The translations under genes and the position numbers were made by a program. A stretch of DNA of 33,018 nt from an uncultured Faecalibacterium sp. (lineage in GTDB: Bacteria; Bacillota; Clostridia; Oscillospirales; Ruminococcaceae): positions 1 to 33,018 of the forward strand of contig CAKSXW010000015.1 of assembly GCA_934518555.1 (NCBI GenBank), read 5' to 3'. The notes under the pieces are model-generated. The model made no database searches. It was not told the origin of the DNA and saw nothing but the letters and a program-made list of their open reading frames with translations. Below are positions 21,961 through 30,079 of the stretch, in pieces (the first letter of the stretch is position 1; each line of letters opens with the position of its first letter).

Positions 21961-22485
21961 ATGCAGCTTTCTACCATGGAACGTGAACAGCTTTACGCCA
22001 TCCTGGAAAAATACGATCACAACCCGGAAGTACAGCGCATGCGGGAGTTTATCCAGCATGGAGACGTGACCACCTACCAGCATTGCAAAAACGTGGTGCT
22101 GGTGAGCTTCTGGCTCAACCGTCGGCTGCACCTCCACGCCGACGAGACCTCTCTGGCAGTGGGGGCCTTCCTCCACGATTTTTACCTCTACGATTGGCAC
22201 AAGACCAGCAGCTTTCACGGCCTGCGCCGGCTGTTTGAGATGCACGGCTTCTCTCACCCGGGCTCTGCCTGCGTGAATGCCCAACGGGTGTTCCACATTA
22301 CCAAAAAGGAGCAGAGCATCATCTCCTGCCATATGTGGCCCCTGACCTTCCGTCATGTGCCCACCTGCCGGGAAGCCGTCATCGTCTGTCTGGCAGATAA
22401 ATATTGCGCTGTGGTGGAAAGTATGTTCCGCCGCAGCCGTGTGGCCGCCGCCCGGGACGCCCAGGGCGAGCACGAGGCCTGGTAA
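21961..22485 (+). CDS. HD-domain phosphohydrolase family protein
   Basis: The 174-residue protein shows the HD metal-dependent phosphohydrolase pattern: His41 (TTYQHCKNV), His72-Asp73 (AFLHDFYLYDWH), His101 and His124 in following helices, and Asp146 (CLADKYCAV). Such proteins hydrolyse nucleotides or other phosphate esters in the cytoplasm; the substrate is unknown. The frame extends upstream to 21928, but ATG 21961 has AAAGGAA 9 bases before it. A small GCCGC/GCGGC hairpin (21930-21943) sits directly before that ribosome site. Downstream a perfect 15-bp terminator ends the unit. Its upstream partner is the unrecognised 146-aa gene. Confidence 0.8.
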   Translation: MQLSTMEREQLYAILEKYDHNPEVQRMREFIQHGDVTTYQHCKNVVLVSFWLNRRLHLHADETSLAVGAFLHDFYLYDWHKTSSFHGLRRLFEMHGFSHPGSACVNAQRVFHITKKEQSIISCHMWPLTFRHVPTCREAVIVCLADKYCAVVESMFRRSRVAAARDAQGEHEAW

Positions 22486-22539
22486 CAAAAAAGCAGGACC
22501 GCTGTACCCATGATAAGGTGGTACAGCGGTCCTGTTTTT
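22486..22539. terminator. Bidirectional terminator between the HD gene and the minus-strand GNAT
   Basis: A perfect 15-bp stem (CAGGACCGCTGTACC 22494-22508, GGTACAGCGGTCCTG 22520-22534) has an A-run before and TTTTT after. It serves both converging genes. Confidence 0.92.
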
Positions 22540-22556
22540 GTTTGGAGCCAAAAGAT

Positions 22557-23075
22557 CTACAGCTTCCGGATGCCCAACGGTTCGTCGGCCTTGGCCCGAC
22601 GCTCCATCAGGTAGGTGTCCAGCCAGCGGCCGTGGCAGTCCCGGGCAATGCGCTCTCGCCGCCCCACCAGCCGGAACCCACACTTGGTGTGGAGGGCACG
22701 GCTGGCAGCGTTGTCCTGCAGCACCGTGGACTGGAGGGTCCAGTAGCCTTCCTGTTCGGCCTCGGCGCACAGGGCTTGCAGCAGCTGGAAGCCCAGCCCC
22801 CGGCCCCGGAACGCCTCGCCCACATAGATGCTTACCTCGGCCACGCCCCGGTAGCACCACCGGGGGTCTACCCGGTGCAGTGCCGCCCACCCGGCCAGGA
22901 CCCCGTCCGCCAGGATCACCAGGCGGCAGGCCTTGGTGTGGGAGGCATCCCAGGCGGCGTAGGGTGGGCAATCGGTCTGAAAGGTAGCGTGCTCGGTGGC
23001 AATGCCCTCCAGGTAGATCCGGGCAACGGCGGCCCAGTCTTCCGGCTCCATGTGCCGGATCGTGATCTGATTCAT
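22557..23075 (-). CDS. GNAT N-acetyltransferase, YncA/phosphinothricin acetyltransferase-like
   Basis: The 172-residue protein is a single GNAT domain. It begins IRHMEPEDWAAVARIYLEGIATEHATFQT, split over residues 6-34, which resembles the N-terminus of YncA/MddA and phosphinothricin acetyltransferases. The acetyl-CoA loop is EAFRGRGLGFQLL, and NAASRALHTKCGFRLVGRRER is the usual C-terminal part. Family members acetylate amino-acid analogues such as methionine sulfoximine; the substrate here is not known. ATG 23075 follows a GGATGGAAAG; the frame is open to a GTG at 23099 with no good ribosome site. A GGGAGC/GCTCCC hairpin (23091-23108) lies in the leader. Confidence 0.85.
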   Translation of the reverse strand: MNQITIRHMEPEDWAAVARIYLEGIATEHATFQTDCPPYAAWDASHTKACRLVILADGVLAGWAALHRVDPRWCYRGVAEVSIYVGEAFRGRGLGFQLLQALCAEAEQEGYWTLQSTVLQDNAASRALHTKCGFRLVGRRERIARDCHGRWLDTYLMERRAKADEPLGIRKL

Positions 23076-23143
23076 CTTTCCATCCCCAATGGGAGCCACA
23101 ATGCTCCCGGTTTTCCCAAAATAGCTGCGATTCAGCCATTTTC

Positions 23144-23172
23144 AGTATAGCAGAATCCCCGGCAGGGTACAA
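23144..23172 (-). promoter_or_regulatory. Promoter of the minus-strand GNAT gene
   Basis: On the minus strand TATACT (23149-23144) is preceded by TGC (extended -10); the -35 TTGTAC (23172-23167, spacer 17) is only fair. The nearby plus-strand promoter starts 24 bases further right. Confidence 0.6.
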
Positions 23173-23195
23173 GCACCGGACTGCACAGATTTTCT

Positions 23196-23223
23196 TTGAC
23201 AATAGCCCGGGATGTGATACAAT
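23196..23223 (+). promoter_or_regulatory. Promoter of the secreted hydrolase gene
   Basis: A perfect TTGACA (23196-23201), 16 bases, then TACAAT (23218-23223) with TGA before it (extended -10). Confidence 0.85.
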
Positions 23224-23268
23224 AAACTCATATCGTCCGGTGGAGACCGGACCAAGGAGGAACAAAAA

Positions 23269-24351
23269 ATGAGACCATGGAAATACAAGCTGCTGTGTGG
23301 GGCAGTGTGCCTGGCACAGCTGGCCTGCCTGAGCCTGCCGGTGTGGGCCGCAGAAAGCACCGGCCCCATCACGGCCCAGACCACCATGCAGGAGATCCGG
23401 CAGGACCCCAGTATTGCAAAGTCTGGCATCTTTACCTTTGGCAACGCTGACGATGGCAGTGCACTGCTGCGAGCCTGCTTTCAAAACCAGACCTTGGCAG
23501 AATACGCAGGTCAGGAACAGGCGGAGGACTGTGCGGCAGCTCTGAACCTGGTAGCAGAGAACTACAACGCAGGCCGTCAGGTGACCTACAAGGTCTACAC
23601 GGAGGAGGAAATCGCCGCCATGCCGGATAAGGCAGCGGTGGAGCTGTATTATTTCCCGGCGGAGCAGGCAAACGCCAAGTTTGCGGTGGTATTGGGCGGC
23701 AACATTGCCTTTACCAGCGGCGAACTGCGTGAGGGCATGGCGTCGGCGGCCCAGCTCCATGATATGGGGTATGGGGTGTTCGTGCTGCGGTACCGCATCT
23801 GGATGGATATGGGCGACAATGCTCCCCTGGAGGACCTGGCCCGGGCGGTGGAATATATCACGGCCCATGCAGAAGAATTCGGCGTACAGCCGGAGGACTA
23901 CGCCCTGGTGGGCTATTCCTCCGGTGGACAGGTGGCAGGGGTGTTTGCCAACAGCAAGCGAGGCTATGGCCGGTATCATGTGGCAAAACCCGGTGTGCTG
24001 CTGCTGGGGTATGCCGTCTCTGATACTTCCGTGATGAAGCCGCTGTACCACACCCTGTACGATATTGGCACCTGTGGGTGGCGTTATTACTGGACCTCTC
24101 TGGATAAGGCTGTGGAGGAAGGATATCCGCCGGTGTATTTCTGGCGCGGAAATGACGACAGTAAGCTGGGCCCTGCCTGGATGCCCGGCCAGTATAATGA
24201 TTTTGAAAAGGCTCTGCAGGCCTGCAATGTGCCCTACAAGCGTGTGACCTATCAGCACGCACCGCACGCTATCGGCACCGCCAACGGTACCGATGCCGAG
24301 GGCTGGCTGAAGGACGCTGTGGTCTTTTGGGAAGAACAAACCAACCATTAA
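23269..24351 (+). CDS. Secreted alpha/beta hydrolase, probable esterase
   Basis: The 360-residue protein starts with a signal peptide (basic MRPWKYK, hydrophobic core, likely cut after VWA near residue 27), so it acts outside the membrane. The alpha/beta hydrolase nucleophile elbow is GYSSGG with Ser217. Asp296 (RGNDDS) and His333 (HAPHAIG; His330 is an alternative) complete a plausible triad. The elbow and the order of residues resemble acetyl-xylan or carbohydrate esterases and acetylhydrolases of gut Clostridia; substrate is inferred only from that. No lipobox or cell-wall anchor is visible, although the signal peptide has cysteines (residues 10, 14, 20). AAGGAGG precedes the ATG. The next gene follows after 38 bases. 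Confidence 0.8.
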   Translation: MRPWKYKLLCGAVCLAQLACLSLPVWAAESTGPITAQTTMQEIRQDPSIAKSGIFTFGNADDGSALLRACFQNQTLAEYAGQEQAEDCAAALNLVAENYNAGRQVTYKVYTEEEIAAMPDKAAVELYYFPAEQANAKFAVVLGGNIAFTSGELREGMASAAQLHDMGYGVFVLRYRIWMDMGDNAPLEDLARAVEYITAHAEEFGVQPEDYALVGYSSGGQVAGVFANSKRGYGRYHVAKPGVLLLGYAVSDTSVMKPLYHTLYDIGTCGWRYYWTSLDKAVEEGYPPVYFWRGNDDSKLGPAWMPGQYNDFEKALQACNVPYKRVTYQHAPHAIGTANGTDAEGWLKDAVVFWEEQTNH

Positions 24352-24389
24352 AAACAAAAACCATTGAAATCAGATAGGAGGAACTTGCC

Positions 24390-25853
24390 ATGAAGGATCT
24401 GAACCGTTGCTTGGAAAGCCTGAATCTGGGCCTGCCCGATGATATCCGCCGCCTGAAGGAGGCCGGATACTACAAGGAGGCCATTGCACGCATTGACGCC
24501 TGCCTGGCAGAGGACTGGACCAAGACCCAGAACCAGCCCCTCTGCCCTGGCGGCCCCCTGCCGGAGAACCCTGCCCCCCAGGGGCTGGAGGCCATGCATG
24601 ATGCGCTGCTGGCCCAACGGGAGATCCTGCGTCGGCTGCCCCAGAACTACACCCTCACCGCAGACCAGGTGTTGCAGCAGCTCCAGAGCCAGGTACGGGA
24701 TTTTACCGAGGAAGAATTCCAGGCCCTGGACCGGGCCGGTGCCATGGACTGGCGGTTCGTGGAAGGGGAGAAGCGGTATCTCTGCCATGCGGTGGAGACC
24801 CTACTGGCCATCCATGCGGACCTGGCAGCCCGGCTGCTGGACCCTCCGGCACCCTGCCCCGGCTGGGAGCGCAATGAGGGAGAGCACGACCGGATGCAGC
24901 AGGAAGGCTCTGTCAGTGCCGACATCACCCTGGAGACCAGCATCGGCATGACCGACGAGGCCTTTGCCCAGGCCCTGGCCCAGGCAAAGCAGCAGGGCCG
25001 TGATTCCGTCCATGTCCGGGTCTGGCTGCCGCTGCCGGCTGCCTGCCCGGCCCAGAGCCAGATCTCGCTGGATTCCTTCACCGAGGCTCCGGCCTTTATC
25101 GCCCCGGAGACTGCCGCTCAGCGCACGGCTTACTGGGAGGCTGACCTGACCGAGAACCGTCGGTTTGGTGCTGTGTACAGCTACCGCACCACTGCCCGGT
25201 ATGCGGACCCTCTGCACATGACCGCTGCCCCGGAGCAGCCCACCTTTGATACCGAGGAGCAGCTGCCCCATCTGGAGTTTACCCCCTATCTGCGAGCCCT
25301 GGCAGCCCAGCTCACCCAGGGCCTGACGGACCCGGTGCAAAAGGCAAAGCGGATCTACGACTACGTCACCCTGAACGTCCACTATCATTTCCAGCCCTTC
25401 TACTTTGTCCACGAGAACATCACCAACAGCTGCGCCCGGGACCGCCGGGGCGACTGCGGCGTCATGGCTTCCACCTTTATCGTGCTGTGCCGCCTGGCCG
25501 GGATCCCGGCCCAGTGGCAGAGCGGCCTCATCGTCCGCCGGGAAACGGTGGGCTGCCACGACTGGGCAGCCTTCTATGTGGAGCCCCAGGGCTGGATGTA
25601 CGCCGACTGTTCTGCCGGTGTGGCCATGGCCCGGGCTGGTAACGAGAAGATGCGGCTCCACTACTTTGGCAACCTGGATACTGGCCGCATGGTGGCCAAC
25701 CGGGCCCTGAACGCCCCCTTTGAGCCGCCTATGTGCTCCTTCCGGGCCGACCCCTGCGACAACCAGGTGGGCGAGATGGAAGTGGACGGCGTAGGCCTCT
25801 ACGGCCAGCAGGTGTGTGCCCAGCAGACCCTGCGGCACTACCAGGTGCTGTGA
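24390..25853 (+). CDS. Transglutaminase-like superfamily protein with unrecognised N-terminal region
   Basis: The 487-residue protein lacks a signal peptide or membrane helix. Its C-terminal half is a transglutaminase-like cysteine-protease fold: Cys356 (RRGDCGVM), His390 (CHDWAAFY) and Asp406 (MYADCSAG) form the triad. Such bacterial domains act as peptidases or amidases. The N-terminal 170 residues are helical and contain no motif I recognise; the middle region (about 185-310) may be a beta-rich domain. Its place directly after a secreted hydrolase is suggestive of a shared transcript, but it appears cytoplasmic. The start has a GGAGGA site 8 bases upstream. A hairpin follows 18 bases after the stop. 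Confidence 0.8.
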   Translation: MKDLNRCLESLNLGLPDDIRRLKEAGYYKEAIARIDACLAEDWTKTQNQPLCPGGPLPENPAPQGLEAMHDALLAQREILRRLPQNYTLTADQVLQQLQSQVRDFTEEEFQALDRAGAMDWRFVEGEKRYLCHAVETLLAIHADLAARLLDPPAPCPGWERNEGEHDRMQQEGSVSADITLETSIGMTDEAFAQALAQAKQQGRDSVHVRVWLPLPAACPAQSQISLDSFTEAPAFIAPETAAQRTAYWEADLTENRRFGAVYSYRTTARYADPLHMTAAPEQPTFDTEEQLPHLEFTPYLRALAAQLTQGLTDPVQKAKRIYDYVTLNVHYHFQPFYFVHENITNSCARDRRGDCGVMASTFIVLCRLAGIPAQWQSGLIVRRETVGCHDWAAFYVEPQGWMYADCSAGVAMARAGNEKMRLHYFGNLDTGRMVANRALNAPFEPPMCSFRADPCDNQVGEMEVDGVGLYGQQVCAQQTLRHYQVL

Positions 25854-25870
25854 TCCCCCAATAGCTGCAA

Positions 25871-25916
25871 AAGATCCGGGCTTTCTCTTGGCAGGGGCCC
25901 GGATCTTGGATTTTGA
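25871..25916 (+). terminator. Hairpin after the transglutaminase-like gene (weak terminator)
   Basis: AAGATCCGGGC (25871-25881) pairs perfectly with GCCCGGATCTT (25897-25907), 11 bp with a 15-base loop. Only a short TTTT follows, after GGA. It may reduce rather than stop transcription into rmuC, for which no separate promoter is evident. Confidence 0.6.
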
Positions 25917-25930
25917 ACAGGAGAACGACC

Positions 25931-27268
25931 ATGGAATTCTTATCCCTTTTGTACACCGTGCTGCTGGTGACCATCTGCCTGCTGCAGGCATTGCTGCTGT
26001 ACCGCTCCGGCAAGTCTGCCAGTCAGCGTGATGACCGGGAGCTGAAGGAATGGGTGCGCCAGCAGCTGGAGACCCAGTCCAAGGCCTTTGCTCAGCAGCA
26101 GGCCCAGCTGGCCCAGCAGGACCACGAGGCCATGCGTACCATCAGCGAGACCTTGCAGACCGCCGTGCAGGGCATGAGCAGCACCCTCAGTGCCGGACAG
26201 AACAGCCAGCAGCAGAGCCTGGAGCAGCGTCTCCAGGGGCTGGAAGGCTCCAATGCCCGGAAGCTGGAGGAAATGCGAAAGACCCTGGCCGACAGCATGA
26301 CGGCCTTGCAAAGTCAGAACGCCGAAAAGCTGGATGAGATCCGCCATACGGTGGATGAGCAGCTGCAGGATGCCCTGCAAAAGCGTGTCACCGAGAGCTT
26401 TAAGGCAGTCAACGACCAGCTGGAACAAGTGTACAAGGGCCTGGGAGAGATGCAGAGCCTGGCGGCAGACGTAGGCGGCCTGAAGCAGGTGCTTTCCGGC
26501 GTCAAGACCCGAGGCATCCTGGGGGAGATCCAGCTGGGGGCCATCCTGGAAGAGATCCTGGCCCCGGAGCAGTACGCCACCAACGTAGCCACCATTCCTG
26601 GCAGCACCCAGCGGGTGGAGTATGCCATCAAGATGCCTGGTGCCGACGGCGGCAGCGTCTGGCTGCCCATTGATTCCAAGTTCCCCGGGGACACCTACGC
26701 CCACTTGCAGGACGCCCAGGCCTCCGGGGATGCCCAGGCCGTGGAAAACGCCCGTCACGCCCTGGAGCTGGTGCTCCGCAGCGAGGCAAAGGACATCCGG
26801 GAAAAATATGTGGAGCCGCCCTATACCACGGCGTTCGGCATTTTGTTCCTGCCCTTTGAGGGCCTGTATGCCGAGGTGGTGAACGCCGGGCTGCTGGAGG
26901 TGCTGCAACGGGATTATCAGGTCAACGTGGCAGGTCCCAGCACCATGGCAGCCCTACTGAACAGCCTGCAGATGGGCTTCAAGACCCTGGCTATCCAGAA
27001 GCGTTCCGGGGAGGTGTGGCAGCTGCTGGGGGCTGTCAAGACCGAGTTTGACAAGTTCGGGCAGGGACTGTCCAAGATGCAGCAGCGTCTGCGCCAGACC
27101 GATGAGGAACTGGATAACCTCATCGGCGTCCGGAGCCGGGCCATCAGCCGCAAGCTGCGAGCAGTGCAGACCCTGGACGAGGCCAGTGCCGCCGCCCTGC
27201 TGGAGCTGGATGCAGAACCCGGCAAACCGGTGACGGCAAAGCTGCCCCAGGGTGGGGAAGAACTCTGA
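25931..27268 (+). CDS. rmuC: RmuC family DNA recombination protein
   Basis: The 445-residue protein has one N-terminal membrane helix (about 2-24), a long coiled-coil region rich in Gln, Glu and Leu (about 35-180), and the RmuC nuclease-like domain. The domain shows the conserved Glu199 in GILGEIQLG, and the PD-(D/E)XK-like core WLPIDSKFPG with Asp248 and Lys250. RmuC proteins limit DNA inversions in E. coli and are probable nucleases. The frame is open from a TTG at 25913; ATG 25931 with AGGAGA is chosen. About 445 residues is a usual length. Few bases remain for an own promoter, so transcription from upstream is likely. Confidence 0.93.
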   Translation: MEFLSLLYTVLLVTICLLQALLLYRSGKSASQRDDRELKEWVRQQLETQSKAFAQQQAQLAQQDHEAMRTISETLQTAVQGMSSTLSAGQNSQQQSLEQRLQGLEGSNARKLEEMRKTLADSMTALQSQNAEKLDEIRHTVDEQLQDALQKRVTESFKAVNDQLEQVYKGLGEMQSLAADVGGLKQVLSGVKTRGILGEIQLGAILEEILAPEQYATNVATIPGSTQRVEYAIKMPGADGGSVWLPIDSKFPGDTYAHLQDAQASGDAQAVENARHALELVLRSEAKDIREKYVEPPYTTAFGILFLPFEGLYAEVVNAGLLEVLQRDYQVNVAGPSTMAALLNSLQMGFKTLAIQKRSGEVWQLLGAVKTEFDKFGQGLSKMQQRLRQTDEELDNLIGVRSRAISRKLRAVQTLDEASAAALLELDAEPGKPVTAKLPQGGEEL

Positions 27269-27276
27269 CCCCTCCC

Positions 27277-27305
27277 TTGCGATTTTTCTGACGATGTGCT
27301 ATACT
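27277..27305 (+). promoter_or_regulatory. Promoter of fprA
   Basis: TTGCGA (27277-27282) and TATACT (27300-27305) are 17 bases apart with TGC giving an extended -10. Confidence 0.75.
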
Positions 27306-27327
27306 AGGAACAGTTCTCAGAAATAAC

Positions 27328-27343
27328 CACCGAATCGTCGGTG
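27328..27343. promoter_or_regulatory. Perfect inverted repeat in the fprA leader
   Basis: CACCGA (27328-27333), ATCG, TCGGTG (27338-27343): an inverted repeat in which the central ATCG is not itself self-complementary in full. It lies about 15 bases after the predicted transcription start, so it could be an operator or an RNA hairpin. Confidence 0.45.
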
Positions 27344-27373
27344 CATCCTAAAAATAAAAGGAGCGCAGAGTTT

Positions 27374-28555
27374 ATGAGCGTACAAAAGATCAGCAATGCC
27401 ATCCTGGGCGTGGGGGTGGACGATACCACCATCGACCTGTTCGAGAGCCAGTACCCGGTGCCTACCGGGGTCAGCTATAACTCCTATGTGATCCTGGACG
27501 AAAAAACGGCTGTCCTGGATACGGTGGACGCCCGTGCCACCGACCCCTGGACGCAGAACCTGACACAGGCCCTGGAGGGCCGCACCCCGGATTACCTGGT
27601 GGTGTCCCACATGGAGCCGGACCACGGTGCCAACATCGCCCGGCTGGCTGCTGCATACCCCACCATGCAGGTGGTGGGCAACGCCAAGACCTTCCAGTAT
27701 ATGGACCAGTTCTTTGGGGCCGCAGCCATTGCCCCGGAGCGTCGTGTCACCGTAAAGGACGGCGACAGCCTGTGCCTGGGCAGCCACACCCTTACCTTTG
27801 TGTTTGCCCCCATGGTCCACTGGCCGGAGGTCATGGTCAGCTACGAGAGCAGCGAAAAAGTTCTGTTCTCCGCCGACGGCTTTGGCCGCTTTGGTGCCGT
27901 GGCAAAGTTTGACGAAAAGGCAGACTGGGCCAGTGAGGCGCGCCGTTACTACCTGAACATCGTGGGCAAGTACGGCCCCCAGGTGCAGGCTTTGCTGAAA
28001 AAGGCCGCTGCCCTGGACATTGCCACCATCTGCCCCCTCCACGGCCCGGTGCTTACCGGGGACCTGAGCAAGTACCTGAACTACTACGACACCTGGTCCA
28101 GCTATAAGCCGGAAGAACCGGAAAAGATCCTGGTGGCCAGTGCCTCCATCCACGGCCACACCCGGGCTGCTGCTCACCAGATGGCCGAAAAGCTCCGGGC
28201 TCAGGGGGCTAAGGTGGTGGAGATGGACCTGACCCGTACCGACGTTTCCTACGCCGTCACCGAGGCCTTCCGCTGCGGTAAAATGGTGCTGGCCTGCGCC
28301 ACCTACGACGGCTTCCTTTTCCCGCCCATGGAGAACCTGCTGGCCCACCTCAAGACCAAGAGTTTCCAGGGCCGCACGGTCGGCCTGATGGAGAATGGCA
28401 CCTGGGCTCCCATGGCTGCCAAGCTTATGCGTGGGGAGCTGGAGACCATGAAGAACGTCACCCTTTGCGACCAGGTGGTCACCATCCGCTCGGCGGTCAG
28501 TGCTGCCGCCGAGGCCCAGATGGATGCACTGGCCGCAGAGATCCTGGCAAAATAA
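27374..28555 (+). CDS. fprA: A-type flavodiiron protein (FprA family)
   Basis: The 393-residue protein joins a metallo-beta-lactamase-like diiron domain to a flavodoxin domain. The diiron ligands are visible in HMEPDHGAN (His79, Glu81, Asp83, His84), the later FSADGFGRF and CPLHGPVL segments add the usual Asp and His. The flavodoxin domain starts near residue 250 (KILVASASIHGHT), with an FMN-binding loop. Class A proteins of strict anaerobes reduce O2 to water or NO to N2O using electrons from rubredoxin or similar. No rubredoxin domain is fused. The frame runs upstream to 27341, but ATG 27374 follows AAAGGAG by 10 bases and matches the family start. It is a single-gene unit with promoter and terminator. 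Confidence 0.94.
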   Translation: MSVQKISNAILGVGVDDTTIDLFESQYPVPTGVSYNSYVILDEKTAVLDTVDARATDPWTQNLTQALEGRTPDYLVVSHMEPDHGANIARLAAAYPTMQVVGNAKTFQYMDQFFGAAAIAPERRVTVKDGDSLCLGSHTLTFVFAPMVHWPEVMVSYESSEKVLFSADGFGRFGAVAKFDEKADWASEARRYYLNIVGKYGPQVQALLKKAAALDIATICPLHGPVLTGDLSKYLNYYDTWSSYKPEEPEKILVASASIHGHTRAAAHQMAEKLRAQGAKVVEMDLTRTDVSYAVTEAFRCGKMVLACATYDGFLFPPMENLLAHLKTKSFQGRTVGLMENGTWAPMAAKLMRGELETMKNVTLCDQVVTIRSAVSAAAEAQMDALAAEILAK

Positions 28556-28567
28556 GGCTTCTACGCA

Positions 28568-28601
28568 AAGACCCTGCCCTGACCCGGCAGGGCCTTTTGT
28601 T
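28568..28601 (+). terminator. Terminator after fprA
   Basis: CCCTGCC (28572-28578) pairs with GGCAGGG (28586-28592), 7-base loop, then CCTTTTGTTT. Confidence 0.8.
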
Positions 28602-28655
28602 TGGGCTGCAAGGGGGCGGCCCTGGCGGTGGAGCCTACAAAAAACAGCCTTTCCC

Positions 28656-28684
28656 TTGCAAACCGCTGCAAATTGTGGTAACAT
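28656..28684 (+). promoter_or_regulatory. Promoter of the pheST T-box transcript
   Basis: TTGCAA (28656-28661) and TAACAT (28679-28684) are 17 bases apart, with TGG before the -10. The start would be near 28691, just before the T-box. Confidence 0.65.
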
Positions 28685-28690
28685 AGCAAT

Positions 28691-28991
28691 TGGTTATGAA
28701 CCTGAATACTCCAAACGCAGCGACGGAGAGAGTAGGGCAGGTCTGCACGGCAAAGAGAGGAGCTTCACCGGCTGAAAGGGCTCCCGGAGGCAGTCTGTAC
28801 TGAAGTTCGCTCCCGAGCGGCCTGTGGGAACGGCAGACAGCCTACTAGCACAGGACGGTTTACGCCCCGTTACGGCGTTTGAGTGCCGTCTGCCTTTGTG
28901 CAGACGGAAACCGGGTGGTACCGCGGAGCAAAGATGTTACAGCTTCGTCCCTTTTGTCTGAGCAGTCAGGCAGAGGGGACGGGGTTTTTTT
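28691..28991 (+). promoter_or_regulatory. T-box riboswitch, phenylalanine-specific
   Basis: This 5' leader has the order of a T-box. Stem I closes with AGTAGG (28731-28736) / CCTACT (28841-28846). A TTC at 28806-28808 (GAAGTTCGCTCCC) is the likely specifier codon for tRNA-Phe. Stem III pairs CCGTCTG (28886-28892) with CAGACGG (28901-28907). The T-box core GGGTGGTACCGCGG is at 28913-28926, and its TGGT (28916-28919) can pair with an uncharged tRNA ending ACCA. The terminator CGTCCC (28946-28951) / GGGACG (28976-28981) with a T7 run ends at 28991. Uncharged tRNA-Phe would favour the antiterminator and turn on pheST. The specifier assignment rests on loop position and the downstream genes. Confidence 0.93.
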
Positions 28992-29038
28992 GTTGTGCTC
29001 CGCTCCATGAACACGAAGAAATAAAGGAGAGAACATCC

Positions 29039-30061
29039 ATGCAAGCAATGATCGACGAGCTGGCCAAGCAGGCCGAAGAAAGCCTTGGTCAGGTCTCCAG
29101 CAAGGAAACACTGGCTTCTTTCTGGCAGGAATACCTCAGCAAGAACGGCAAGATCCCGGCTCTGATGAAGAACCTGCGGACCGTGGCACCGGAGGATCGC
29201 CCGGCCATGGGCAAGATCATCAACGAGCTCAAGCAGAAGGTGCAGGCAGAGTATGACGCTGCTGCCGAGCAGGTAAAGCAGGCGGAACTGGCTGCCCGTA
29301 ACGCTGCCGAGACGGTGGACATCACCCTGCCCGCCAAGACCCGCCCCATGGGCGGCCTGCACCCGCTGACCCTGATCACCAACCAGATCATCGACGTGTT
29401 CTCCGGCATGGGCTTTTCGGTGGGCACCTTCCCGGAGATCGAGGACGATGACCACAACTTTACCCGCCTGAACGTGCCCAAGGATCACCCGGCACGCGAC
29501 ATGCAGGACACCTTCTACCTGTCGGAGGAGTTCCTGCTGCGGACCCAGACTTCCGGCGGCCAGATCCGCACCATGGACGTTCAGAAGCCGCCCATCAAGA
29601 TCCTGATGCCCGGCCGTGTGTTCCGCTCTGACTCCGACGCTACCCACAGCCCCATGTTCCACCAGATGGAAGGTCTGGTGGTGGACAAGGGCATCACCCT
29701 GGGCGACCTGCAGGGCGCCCTGAACACCTTCGTGCAGAAGCTGTTTGGTGCCGACACCCACACCCGTCTGCGCCCCTCCTACTTCCCCTTCACCGAGCCC
29801 AGCGTGGAGGTGGACGTGAGCTGCTTTGAGTGCCACGGCAAGGGCTGCCCCCTGTGCAAGCACACCGGTTGGATCGAGGTGCTGGGCGGCGGCGTTGTGA
29901 ACCGTAAGGTGCTGGAGAACTGCAACATCGACCCGGACGAGTACTCCGGCTTTGCCTTCGGCATCGGCATCGAGCGTATCGCCATGCTGAAGTACGGCAT
30001 CAACAACATCGGTCTGATGTTCGAGAACAACCTGCAGTTCCTCAAGCAGTTCCACGAATAA
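29039..30061 (+). CDS. pheS: Phenylalanine--tRNA ligase alpha subunit
   Basis: The 340-residue protein is the catalytic subunit of the alpha2beta2 synthetase that charges tRNA-Phe. It has the N-terminal coiled-coil arm (about 1-90), class II motif 2 (GRVFRSDSDATHSPMFHQME) and motif 3 (GFAFGIGIERIAMLKYG). The frame is open upstream into the T-box; ATG 29039 with AAAGGAG 9 bases before is chosen. The T-box terminator ends 47 bases upstream. pheT follows after 18 bases. Codon use (CGT, GGT, GTT frequent) suggests strong expression. Confidence 0.97.
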   Translation: MQAMIDELAKQAEESLGQVSSKETLASFWQEYLSKNGKIPALMKNLRTVAPEDRPAMGKIINELKQKVQAEYDAAAEQVKQAELAARNAAETVDITLPAKTRPMGGLHPLTLITNQIIDVFSGMGFSVGTFPEIEDDDHNFTRLNVPKDHPARDMQDTFYLSEEFLLRTQTSGGQIRTMDVQKPPIKILMPGRVFRSDSDATHSPMFHQMEGLVVDKGITLGDLQGALNTFVQKLFGADTHTRLRPSYFPFTEPSVEVDVSCFECHGKGCPLCKHTGWIEVLGGGVVNRKVLENCNIDPDEYSGFAFGIGIERIAMLKYGINNIGLMFENNLQFLKQFHE

Positions 30062-30079
30062 GAGGGGAGAGAACAGACA

